DNA from: an uncultured Microscilla sp.
GTDB taxonomy: Bacteria > Bacteroidota > Bacteroidia > Cytophagales > Microscillaceae
Length of the DNA stretch: 64,000 nucleotides
Direction of reading: 5' to 3'
Assembly (NCBI RefSeq): GCF_947493425.1
Contig: NZ_CANLRP010000024.1
Span: 1-64,000 of the forward strand
Both the position numbers and the translations under genes were made by a program. Below, piece by piece: positions 8,417 through 16,412 of the stretch (the first letter of the stretch is position 1; each line of letters opens with the position of its first letter). The notes under the pieces were generated by a model that was not told the DNA's origin, did no database searches, and was given only the letters and a program-made list of their open reading frames with translations.

Positions 8417-8821
8417 ATGATGTTCAAACCCTTAATAATTCTACTTTTAGTAACGATCTCATGCATGAGTTGTAAGAAAAAAGAGGAAGACAGTTATATT
8501 GAAAAAATTTCTGGAGTACAATCAGCCCAAGTAGCGTTTAGTACAATCAACCAAGGCGATAAAGCATCGGTAAAGCTGCGTTTTGTGGCAAATAATGGTT
8601 GTGGCGAATTTAGCCGATTTGAAGAGACCTGGAGCGAAAACAAAACTACTTTAGATGTAAAAGTATACGTGCGTTACCCATCAGACCCCAATACTGTTTG
8701 TACCCAAGTGATTACCCCCCTTGACAAAATATATGAGTTTACTCCACCCGATTCGGGAACGTATACCATACGTTTTTTTGCTGGGGGCGCTTTTATTACC
8801 AAAACCATTATTGTGCGTTAG
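8417..8821 (+). CDS. Small lipoprotein of unknown function
   Basis: 134 residues. An N-terminal signal (PLIILLLVTISCMSC) ends in a lipobox with Cys at about residue 19, followed by KKKEED, so the mature protein should be anchored to a membrane by signal peptidase II processing. The rest has a beta-rich pattern with two further Cys (NNGCGEF, NTVCTQV) that may pair, and the C terminus GTYTIRFFAGGAFITKTIIVR looks like an Ig-like fold ending. The start could be either of two adjacent ATGs. It precedes a second lipoprotein but a terminator lies between them. Family not recognised. Confidence 0.75.
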   Translation: MMFKPLIILLLVTISCMSCKKKEEDSYIEKISGVQSAQVAFSTINQGDKASVKLRFVANNGCGEFSRFEETWSENKTTLDVKVYVRYPSDPNTVCTQVITPLDKIYEFTPPDSGTYTIRFFAGGAFITKTIIVR

Positions 8822-8866
8822 TATTGGTTGGTAGGGTGTACCTAGCCAGCCCACAATGATTTTATC

Positions 8867-8899
8867 ATCGGCAACGTGACTACGTTGCCGATTTTTTTG
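8867..8899 (+). terminator. Terminator between the two lipoprotein genes
   Basis: A perfect 11-bp stem, ATCGGCAACGT / ACGTTGCCGAT, with the loop GACT, is followed by TTTTTT. It lies 46 bases after the small lipoprotein stop. Confidence 0.92.
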
Positions 8900-9056
8900 T
8901 AAAAAAAATTGATTGATAATGTGTTGTTTTTCAGTGAGTTATGTTTTTGTAAAAGCTGTTTTAATGAAAAAGTAAAAGTTTTTTTGAAAAAAAAGTAGGG
9001 TGTCGGAAGGTTTATGCGGTGTAGAAGTAAACATTGAAAATCAATAAAGAAAAAAC

Positions 9057-9932
9057 ATGAAGACATTAAAATCAGTATTTACTTTCTTATTAGTCGTAAG
9101 CTTTTTTTATTCTTGTAAACAGCAAGACAGTGTGACCCCTAATACTTCAGGCGATGATGAGTTGATTAGCTCTATCCAATTGGCTGTAGACAAACAAACC
9201 ATCAGCACCGAGGCACTGCCCACCAGTTCGCAATCAGAAGTAAGCCACGATTGTTCTCAGAGCGAGAGTTACGTAGCCACGGCTCAATTGGCGCCTGATT
9301 TGGGTTACCAGGTAACTATGCGACGCTCAAGAGGAGCCGATGCGGGCGAAGAGTCGGAAGCTTATTTTGACCTCAACGGAAGAAGACTGGAAGCAGGGAA
9401 CGGAACGACAGGCAAAATGGGAAAAAAGGGTAAAAAAGGAAGAAAAAAACCACGTAGCAAAGACTGCTTTGAATTGGTATACCCAGTGTCGTTTACTATG
9501 CCCGACGGTAGCAATATTACAGTAGCCGACAAAGAAGGATGGAGCGCGGTTAAGGCTTGGCACGAGGCAAATCCTGACCTAAAAGAACGTGGTACATTGG
9601 TGTTTCCTGTAGACATTGCCTTTGAAGATGGTACCACCCAAACCATTAGCAACCAAGACGAAATGCAAGCCGCCAAAGCTACTTGTGGCGGTGGAATCAC
9701 CAAATGTTTTGAATTTAGTTTTCCAGTAAATGTGACCATGCCCGACAACTCTACCATTACCCTCAATAGCAAAGGCGATCGCAGCTTGATCAAAGCCTGG
9801 CACGAAGCAAACCCTGATGTTGAAGGACGTGGTACATTGGTTTTTCCAGTAAACATTACCTACACCGACGGTACTACAGCTACCATCAACAATGAAGAAG
9901 AACTGCGTGCTGCCAAACAATCGTGCAAATAA
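9057..9932 (+). CDS. Lipoprotein with duplicated FPV...DGT repeat units
   Basis: 291 residues. The signal LLVVSFFYSC gives a lipobox at Cys 20. A basic stretch GKMGKKGKKGRKKPRSKD lies at about 120-137. Two tandem units of about 75 residues follow (138-212 and 221-291). Each begins with CFE, holds FPVxxTMPDxSxIT and AWHEANPDxxxRGTLVFPV, ends with AAKxxC, and is itself an internal repeat of an FPV-DGT-E motif. The DNA of the two units is also clearly similar, so the duplication is fairly recent. Proteins with this repeat are common in marine Bacteroidota (from memory). It precedes a FecI/FecR/TonB set on the same strand, with a terminator between. The function is unknown; the repeats may form a beta-rich surface or adhesion structure. 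Confidence 0.8.
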   Translation: MKTLKSVFTFLLVVSFFYSCKQQDSVTPNTSGDDELISSIQLAVDKQTISTEALPTSSQSEVSHDCSQSESYVATAQLAPDLGYQVTMRRSRGADAGEESEAYFDLNGRRLEAGNGTTGKMGKKGKKGRKKPRSKDCFELVYPVSFTMPDGSNITVADKEGWSAVKAWHEANPDLKERGTLVFPVDIAFEDGTTQTISNQDEMQAAKATCGGGITKCFEFSFPVNVTMPDNSTITLNSKGDRSLIKAWHEANPDVEGRGTLVFPVNITYTDGTTATINNEEELRAAKQSCK

Positions 9933-9990
9933 GTGGCGAATTTAGTCAGTTCAAATAGTGTGATATAGTTTGAAAATTCCTAAATTCCTC

Positions 9991-10028
9991 AAAGCTTGTC
10001 TGGGTGTATGCCCAGACTTGCTTTTTTA
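9991..10028 (+). terminator. Terminator after the repeat lipoprotein
   Basis: The stem GTCTGGG / CCCAGAC has outer pairing AAGC / GCTT around a two-base mismatch, the loop TGTATG and a run of T after it. It lies 60 bases downstream of the lipoprotein stop. The rest of 10029-10235 holds no recognisable gene. Confidence 0.85.
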
Positions 10029-10235
10029 AACTAAAAATTTTCAACCTCCAGTCAAAAACTATCATATATGCAAAAAAAGAGAATTAAACACTTTCAACCA
10101 CCAACTACCATTTATTGGTTTAATAAACTGCTAAAAATCAGGGTGATATAAAACCTTAGAAACTGGAAGATCAGCGTCAACTTGTTGCTTGTTCCTTAAA
10201 GCTATATAAGCTCCCAACTAAAAACTTTCCTAACT

Positions 10236-10742
10236 TTGACAAAAGAAGAATTTAAAATTTGTTTTGACCGTTGGTTCGACGAAGTCCGCAACTACATTAC
10301 CTACCGGTGTTGCGACGGAGAACTTGCCACCGACATTGCCCAGGAAGCTTTTATGAAAGTATGGGAAAAGGGAGTGGCTTTTCAGCAAAACCAAACCAAA
10401 GGCTTGCTGTACAAAATAGCCAACGAGCTGTGGATTTCGCAATACCGAAAATCAAAGTCGGAGAAGAAATACAAACTCTCGTTTTCGTTGAAAGTAAATG
10501 TAAGCGCCAGTCAGCGAAACGATACTGAAGACCAGATGTATTACGAAGAGCTAAAAACAAAGTACGAACAAGCAGTGAGTCAATTGCCCGAAAAGCAAAG
10601 GGTAGTTTTTTTACTAAGTCGAATGGAAAACCTTACCTACAAAGAGATTGCCCAACGCCTGGAGGTAAGTGCCAAAGCTGTAGAGAAACGGATGAATCTG
10701 GCATTAAAAGACCTTAGAAAAATTTTGAATCATGACAGATAA
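10236..10742 (+). CDS. ECF RNA polymerase sigma factor, FecI type
   Basis: 168 residues. The region 2 signature is at about 18-75 (DIAQEAFMKVWEKG, then LLYKIANELWISQYRKS) and the region 4 helix-turn-helix at about 112-165 (LPEKQRVVFLLSRMENLTYKEIAQRLEVSAKAVEKRM). No ATG is available upstream in this frame after the in-frame stop at 10197, so the start is probably the TTG at 10236. It is preceded by CTCCCAACTAAAAACTTTCCT, a relative of the repeated leader at the window start. The last codons overlap the anti-sigma gene by 11 bases, so the two are translationally coupled. It should direct transcription of the TonB receptor downstream when released. Confidence 0.93.
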   Translation: MTKEEFKICFDRWFDEVRNYITYRCCDGELATDIAQEAFMKVWEKGVAFQQNQTKGLLYKIANELWISQYRKSKSEKKYKLSFSLKVNVSASQRNDTEDQMYYEELKTKYEQAVSQLPEKQRVVFLLSRMENLTYKEIAQRLEVSAKAVEKRMNLALKDLRKILNHDR

Positions 10743-11622
10743 GAACAACGAACATAATTTGACTCCAGAGCAGGAAAAAGAACTTTTTTCTAACTTAGAA
10801 CTGTCCTATTCAAGGTCTAAAAGCGATGTGTGGGATGCCCTGCAAGACAAAATAGACGCCCAACCACCCTCTACAATCCAACCTGTCAAAAATAGAAGCA
10901 TAGGCAAGCGTCAGCGATTAGTATATTTGAGTGCAGCAGCATCTTTGTTGCTTGTATTAGGGTTAGGCTTATTCGCCCGCTTTTATACTACCCAGGTATC
11001 GGTAGCAGCAGGTGAGTTTGTGAGCCACACCTTGCCCGATGGCTCGATAATACACCTCAACGCCGCGTCTACTATAGCGTATGCCCCTTATTGGTGGCGG
11101 TTTGGCCGTAAAGTAAACCTGGAAGGCGAAGCATTTTTTGAAGTGCAAAAAGGAAAAAAATTCAGTGTACACTCCCGTTTGGGCACTACCCAGGTATTAG
11201 GCACCAGTTTTAATATATTGGCACGAGGCAATGCCTATGAGGTATTGTGCAAAACCGGCAAAGTAAGAGTGAGCAATCGCCAGAATAACCAAGTAATATT
11301 AACCCCCGGCGAATATACCAAGCTGCAAACCAGTGGTTTGAAAAAAGCCAACGACGCCAAGTCGCAAGAAGCAATGTTTGCCTGGCGTCTCAAAAAATTT
11401 GTGTACAATACCACCCCATTAGCAAAAGTATTTGAAGATCTGGAGCGACATTATAAGGTGAAAATTGCCCTCAAATTCGCCAAAGTAAATGAATATCATT
11501 ATACTGGGCTTTTTAAACGCAGTGTAACCATTGACGAGGCCCTACAAATTATATGTTATAGCTTTGAGCTAAACTTTAAAAAGCAATCCAAAGGAGAGTA
11601 TGTAGTTTTTGATAGGGAGTAA
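10732..11622 (+). CDS. FecR-family anti-sigma factor
   Basis: 296 residues. An N-terminal cytosolic part of about 60 residues, one transmembrane helix (LVYLSAAASLLLVLGLGLFA, about 63-82) and a periplasmic FecR domain (GEFVSHTLPDGSIIHLNAAS, then LEGEAFFEVQKGKKFSV at about 130-146, and TQVLGTSFNILARG). The C-terminal part (LAKVFEDLERHYKVKIAL, then FKRSVTIDEALQIICYSFEL) is the DUF4974-type domain that contacts the receptor STN domain. It holds the sigma factor inactive at the membrane until the receptor signals. It overlaps the sigma gene by 11 bases. Confidence 0.93.
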   Translation: MTDKNNEHNLTPEQEKELFSNLELSYSRSKSDVWDALQDKIDAQPPSTIQPVKNRSIGKRQRLVYLSAAASLLLVLGLGLFARFYTTQVSVAAGEFVSHTLPDGSIIHLNAASTIAYAPYWWRFGRKVNLEGEAFFEVQKGKKFSVHSRLGTTQVLGTSFNILARGNAYEVLCKTGKVRVSNRQNNQVILTPGEYTKLQTSGLKKANDAKSQEAMFAWRLKKFVYNTTPLAKVFEDLERHYKVKIALKFAKVNEYHYTGLFKRSVTIDEALQIICYSFELNFKKQSKGEYVVFDRE

Positions 11623-11814
11623 GGGGCAAGTCCTTGGATACTGATACATATTAGTGCGACAAGTCGTAAGTCCTTAGATACCGATGCTACACTCTATACT
11701 ACCAATAACTAACAAGTTTATAAGCCGTAACTGCTTGTAGAGCAAGGTGTAAAACCCCAAAAACTAGTACCTAGAGCCTAGAACCTGGTAAAGGCTCTTG
11801 CCTAATTTGCAAAT
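11623..11814. repeat. Spacer with dispersed repeat units between fecR-like and receptor genes
   Basis: GCAAGTCCTTGGATAC and GTAAGTCCTTAGATAC are repeated within 45 bases. GCGACAAGTCGTAAG (near 11665) recurs as GCGACAAGTCGCAAG near 49123. AGCAAGGTGTAAAACCC (11740-11756) recurs exactly at 3128-3144. CTAGTACCTAGAGCCTAG follows. No gene is seen. These units match the class found in other spacers here. Confidence 0.7.
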
Positions 11815-14322
11815 ATGAGAAAAAGGATCGTCGTCCCGATTTGTTGGCTTTTTTTATGGGCTGCCGCCAAAGCCCAAGGTCAGACAGTGGTACTTAACTA
11901 CAGCCAACAACCCCTCAACGAGGTATTGCTCGACCTCAACGACCGTTACAAAGTACAAGTTTCTATCAACGCTCACCTTTCGGCAAACTGTGTCATCAGC
12001 ATCAAGCAAAGCTTCCCTACGATGGAGGCAGCTTTGCGGCAATTGGCTAAAAAGTGCAGGCTTAAACTCATCAAAATAAGCGACGTTTATACTTTCAGAA
12101 AAGACAAAACCGAGGTAAAACCTCCTCCCCAAAAAAAGCACATAGCAAAGAAAAAACACCCTCCCAAAAAATACATGTACCAAGGGCAGGTGGTGGAGCA
12201 AACATCGCTCGAACCTCTGCCCTTTAGCGTTGTACAATTAAATAAAGGCTATGTAGTAGCCGACCAAAACGGTCGTTTCTCATTCAAAACCCTCCAGCAA
12301 ACCCAAGCCGTGAAATGCCAACACCTGGGCTATAAAGTCGCTGATACCCTATTGTTACCAGGAGGACGACTTCGATTGGTGCTTAAGCCCCAAATAGACC
12401 TTTTGCAAGAGGTAACCATCCACAGCACCAGCGAAACATGTGTGGCACGTTTGGGTAAAAACGCAGGGCGCATCAAGTTCAACGATTTAAGCAATTCGCT
12501 GGTGCCAGGGGCAAGCAACGATCTTATTTTCAACAATTTAAGACTTTATCCTGGCATTATGGCTTCGGGCGAATCTACCAGCGATTTTGTGATTTGGGGC
12601 GCCTACCCAGGGCAAAACCACGTGTTGTACGATGGCATCACCATGTTTAACAGTTGGGGCGTAAACGACGACATTGGCAGAGTAAACCCCTTTATGATAA
12701 AAAACCTAGAGGTATACAAAGGAGGCTATAATGTGCCTTACGGCGATAGGGTAGGTGGGGTAGTCCTGATCAACACCAAAGCAGGCAACCGCGACAAAGC
12801 CACAGCTGACATTAGCCTCAACAATCGCCTGGCAAACCTTTACCTCAGCGTGCCCTTGTTCAACCACAGCGCCTCTCTACAAATTGCCGGGCGTAAATCT
12901 TACTACCAATTGCTCGATTTGTCGGTGAGCCCCGTAGAAAACAAAGAAGTCATTATTCCAAATTATGATTATAGCGATCTTCATCTAAAGTTTTCCTCAT
13001 CGTTTGCCAACCAAGACCAACTAGAGATCAGTTTGATTGCCAGCCGCGACAACTCCGAAGGAATTTTTAAAAGCAACCTGGCGGCAAGAAAAGACCTGGT
13101 AGAAGACGTAAATGTTCACTCTGAACAAATAGGTAGCTCGCTCAAGTACATTAAAAATTGGGGCAAGGGAGGGGGCGTTTCTACATTGGTACTTGCGCAA
13201 AGCAACTATAGCCCTGAGCTTACCTCTAACCACAGTTTACAAACCAACCTTTCTACCGAGCCCAAAGTAGTCAAGTCATTTACCTGGAGCAACCAAGTCG
13301 CCGAATATTCGGGCAGGCTCACCCATCAATGGGCATTGGGGCGTATCCATCAGCTAGAGCTCAATGCCGGAGTAGTAGCCAACGAAACAGTGCTTAAGTC
13401 TCAAAATCAAGACAAGGTATTGCAAGACACCAGTGCCTTGCAAACTCGCCTTACTTTTTATGCCCACGACCAACTACGGCTGAGTACCCGGCTACACCTA
13501 CAGTTAGGCATCAAAGCCGATGTGCCACTTACTGGCAACCAGGTATATTGGCAGCCGCGCATCAATGCCCGGTATGACCTGGGGGCACACTATAATATTC
13601 ATTTTGGTTGGGGCAAATACTACCAGTTTGTGGCAAAAAACACCATCATAGATGCTTTTGGCAACCAAACCGATATTTGGCAAGTAAGCGATGGAGTCAA
13701 TGCACCTGTTACCGAGGCAGTGCACCATGTGCTGGGGGGCGCTTACCTTACCAAGGGTTTTGAGGCAAGCCTGGAGGGATACTACAAAACGTCTTCAGGC
13801 TTTAGGCGTTTTGTGATTCGGCGCAACGCGTCGCCCACCCAACTTCCCCTGGAGGCACGCAGCCTGGGGCTGGATGTATACATTAAAAAACGTTTTCGAC
13901 GGCACGAGCTATGGCTTGCTTATTCGTGGGCGCGGGTAGAAGAACGCTTCAATAGAGGTGGTCAAACGTCTGACTACAGGCTTGCCCCTCAAAGCCAGCA
14001 ACACGAATTGAAGGCAGCAGTGGTGCTCAACTTCAGCCCCTTTTATTTATCATTGACCAATGTCAACGGTTCGGGTTTTTCTAATAGCCCCCTGGAACGT
14101 GCCCAATCAGTATTTCAGCCGTACCACCGCACCGACATAGCCTTTCAATACCGTTTTCAATGGCAGCATACCTACTTTGAGGCAGGTTGTTCAATACTTA
14201 ATTTTTTCAATCAAATCAACGTCCGTCTCAACCAATCGGTCAATGTGCCCAACGACAACACCATTGTCAATACCGTAGGCATACCCTTTACGCCCACAGT
14301 GTATTTGAATGCAAAGTTTTAA
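11815..14322 (+). CDS. TonB-dependent outer-membrane receptor with STN and CarboxypepD-like domains (FecA type)
   Basis: 835 residues. Signal peptide to about residue 21, STN domain at about 22-95 (VVLNYSQQPLNEVLLDL, then VYTFRK), a Lys/Pro-rich linker (about 100-120), and a carboxypeptidase-regulatory-like domain at about 121-195 (PLPFSVVQLNKG, then GRFSFKTL). The plug follows at about 205-325 (NLRLYPGIMASGE, VLYDGITMFNSWG, YGDRVGGVVLINTK), then a beta-barrel ending in the aromatic C terminus NAKF. The STN domain is the part that talks to FecR, so with the two genes upstream this forms a complete cell-surface signalling unit. The substrate is not evident. It lies about 190 bases after the anti-sigma gene. 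Confidence 0.92.
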   Translation: MRKRIVVPICWLFLWAAAKAQGQTVVLNYSQQPLNEVLLDLNDRYKVQVSINAHLSANCVISIKQSFPTMEAALRQLAKKCRLKLIKISDVYTFRKDKTEVKPPPQKKHIAKKKHPPKKYMYQGQVVEQTSLEPLPFSVVQLNKGYVVADQNGRFSFKTLQQTQAVKCQHLGYKVADTLLLPGGRLRLVLKPQIDLLQEVTIHSTSETCVARLGKNAGRIKFNDLSNSLVPGASNDLIFNNLRLYPGIMASGESTSDFVIWGAYPGQNHVLYDGITMFNSWGVNDDIGRVNPFMIKNLEVYKGGYNVPYGDRVGGVVLINTKAGNRDKATADISLNNRLANLYLSVPLFNHSASLQIAGRKSYYQLLDLSVSPVENKEVIIPNYDYSDLHLKFSSSFANQDQLEISLIASRDNSEGIFKSNLAARKDLVEDVNVHSEQIGSSLKYIKNWGKGGGVSTLVLAQSNYSPELTSNHSLQTNLSTEPKVVKSFTWSNQVAEYSGRLTHQWALGRIHQLELNAGVVANETVLKSQNQDKVLQDTSALQTRLTFYAHDQLRLSTRLHLQLGIKADVPLTGNQVYWQPRINARYDLGAHYNIHFGWGKYYQFVAKNTIIDAFGNQTDIWQVSDGVNAPVTEAVHHVLGGAYLTKGFEASLEGYYKTSSGFRRFVIRRNASPTQLPLEARSLGLDVYIKKRFRRHELWLAYSWARVEERFNRGGQTSDYRLAPQSQQHELKAAVVLNFSPFYLSLTNVNGSGFSNSPLERAQSVFQPYHRTDIAFQYRFQWQHTYFEAGCSILNFFNQINVRLNQSVNVPNDNTIVNTVGIPFTPTVYLNAKF

Positions 14323-14370
14323 GAGAAGTAAACGTTTAGGTACAATACATTTGTTGGCATCATTGAGCCA

Positions 14371-14932
14371 AAAACTGTCCCTACCTAAAATCTGACCTTT
14401 CGCAGTGATTTTTTTGTTTTAATTGACAAGAATTACAATGTTGGTTTATGAATGCGTCAGCTAGATTCAGCCTTAGTTTGTTGCCGTTAAGAATCTGTGA
14501 AACGAAGCCGTAAAACCGAGGCTGCAGCTTTGCTGCGCCGAGCTCTGCCTTTTCGGCTAAACAGATCACTGTTTGAGCCGCAGGCGAGTTTGAGCTGTTT
14601 CGGCGTAGTGCAACAGATTTAGGCGAAACAAACTACAGCTGTGGGGTTTTTGGTTACTTTTTTACCTATAGAAAATCCATGATCCCGAACTTGATTCGGG
14701 GAAGTAACGGCTCATAGATACTCGAATCATTGCTTTTTATAAGCATATTTTGCTGAGTGTTATTTTTTCAACGGCTGGCGCACGCGTCCTCGCGTGTGTT
14801 CCTAAAACATCAAGATCAATAGGTGTTATTTACCAGTAAGTAATTTAAAGCCTTCAAGTGAAAAGTTAAGGCTCTGCCAACGTCTAACTTAAAACAAGCT
14901 CTAAAACTGTCCCTACCTAAAATTAACCTTTC
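14371..14932. repeat. Intergenic region bounded by 30-bp direct repeats and carrying shared modules
   Basis: AAAACTGTCCCTACCTAAAA occurs at 14371-14390 and again at 14903-14922, followed in both by a similar ACCTTTC. The second copy overlaps the last codons of the PepSY gene. Inside are GAGCTCTGCCTTTTCGGCTA (from 14540) and the hairpin ATCCCGAACTTGATTCGGGG (14682-14701). Close relatives of both lie on the far side of the PepSY/TonB operon at 19025 and 18926. No gene is evident in 14323-14912. Confidence 0.75.
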
Positions 14933-16406
14933 TTTTGAACCACTTCCAGGTAAGCGCCAACCCAGTAATGCTTAAACTAGTTCCACCTAATAGCAGTATC
15001 ATCATGACAATGTCCCAAAGAGGCCTCCTAAAAAACAAGGAAGGAAAATCCAGGCTATGTAATCCATGATATACCCACCGATTTATGCGGCTGGTATTTT
15101 CATATTTCATGGCCACCTTCGCAGTTTTAGGGTTGATATAGTAAGTAGTATTAGAGCGATCAGCAAGGTCTACTTTTAGCACTGGCAGAGGCTTAGTGCG
15201 CTGCTTGTTATAATAGTAAGCATCATAATCAGTCAACTCTCGAACTCGCAAGATTTTTACTTTAGGATGAAGGGCTTGTACTTGCTGGACGTAAGACCGA
15301 TTATCTAAATGTTCAAGCAGTGTATACGTGCCATCACAAGGCAGTAATTTGCTCGTGCCATCTGCCATCTTTAGCTGATAGTAAGGCTTTCCGGCAAAAC
15401 AGGTCAGTGTTAACTCACTGACCTTTTCCTCTATGTTGGCTATAGCCTTATTTGGGCTTACGCTAAACAGTTCAGGGCTCAGTTTCCCACCTTGCCACAC
15501 TTCCTTTGCTTCACTACTCAGGCTATTCGATGGACTCCATTTCCAGGGGTTCATAGAAAAAAGACCGCTCAATATCCAGGTAAAGGTAAACAAGCCAAAC
15601 ACAAATCCAGTATAATGATGCCACTTAAACCAAACCTTTTTGTAAGGACTAAACGCCCACTTATTCCCCTTTTTTCGTCTTACTCGGATAATACCCATGT
15701 ACAACCCTGTCAAACACATCACCACACCCACAAGACTAAGAGCCACTATCACATCACGCCACAATTGGGCATGAATTCGTAAGCTTTTGAAATAAATCCA
15801 ATGCGGAATAGGGCCAAGCCAAGCCCATATTTTATCAGCAGTGTTGAGTTTTTGAAAAAGTTGCCCAGTAATAGAAGACACATAACATACAGTACCTTTA
15901 TCATCGTCTAAATACACCCGATAAGCAGGTAGATAAGGTAAAAAACGGGTACGGGGTGTCCACTGATCTAATGTAGTCATTTTTTCAACATGAGCTATCT
16001 TGACTTTATTCCCCATAAAGCGACTGACAATGTTTTTCGCCTCGTTTTTGCTAAAAGCTGGCACTTTTTTACCTGTATTGGCAAAGAAGCAGTAAAACTT
16101 CCCTTGCTTATCCTGCAATCTATAAATTGGTCTGCCTCCTATCGAGACTACGCTGATAGACTCCCAGCTATGGTTTACGAGGTTGTGTTTCAGGTATAAC
16201 TCCTGAGGAGTCACCCAGTCCTTTGATGGTGCGATGCCTTCGGCGCGTGCTAAAGCTTCTGTTTTGTTGAGATAAGGAAAACCCTTATACATCATTACAA
16301 AGCCCGAAAGAAACCAAAAAAGAAACAATAAGCTCAGGGCAAAACCAGTATAGCGGTGTACCCAGAGTATTTTTTTGGTCAGTTTTTTCATCCTGTTTTT
16401 AGCCAT
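14913..16406 (-). CDS. PepSY-associated transmembrane protein, iron-uptake associated
   Basis: 497 residues from the ATG at 16406; two in-frame GTG codons just upstream could also serve. About four transmembrane helices: residues about 19-40 (WVHRYTGFALSLLFLFWFLSGF), about 210-235, about 265-285 (WHHYTGFVFGLFTFTWILSGL) and the C-terminal one, with PepSY-like extracytoplasmic domains between them. The paired HRYTG and HHYTG motifs with His residues near membrane helices are typical of the PepSY_TM family, which often sits with siderophore receptors and may act as an inner-membrane ferric-siderophore reductase (known for some members; inference here). It starts 6 bases after the stop of the TonB receptor gene, so the two form an operon. 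Confidence 0.88.
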   Translation of the reverse strand: MAKNRMKKLTKKILWVHRYTGFALSLLFLFWFLSGFVMMYKGFPYLNKTEALARAEGIAPSKDWVTPQELYLKHNLVNHSWESISVVSIGGRPIYRLQDKQGKFYCFFANTGKKVPAFSKNEAKNIVSRFMGNKVKIAHVEKMTTLDQWTPRTRFLPYLPAYRVYLDDDKGTVCYVSSITGQLFQKLNTADKIWAWLGPIPHWIYFKSLRIHAQLWRDVIVALSLVGVVMCLTGLYMGIIRVRRKKGNKWAFSPYKKVWFKWHHYTGFVFGLFTFTWILSGLFSMNPWKWSPSNSLSSEAKEVWQGGKLSPELFSVSPNKAIANIEEKVSELTLTCFAGKPYYQLKMADGTSKLLPCDGTYTLLEHLDNRSYVQQVQALHPKVKILRVRELTDYDAYYYNKQRTKPLPVLKVDLADRSNTTYYINPKTAKVAMKYENTSRINRWVYHGLHSLDFPSLFFRRPLWDIVMMILLLGGTSLSITGLALTWKWFKRKVNFR

Positions 16407-16412
16407 CACCAC

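Noticed and set aside
9362-9856. 164-codon antisense frame in the repeat lipoprotein
   Set aside because: Mirrors the duplicated units of the sense gene; no family features.
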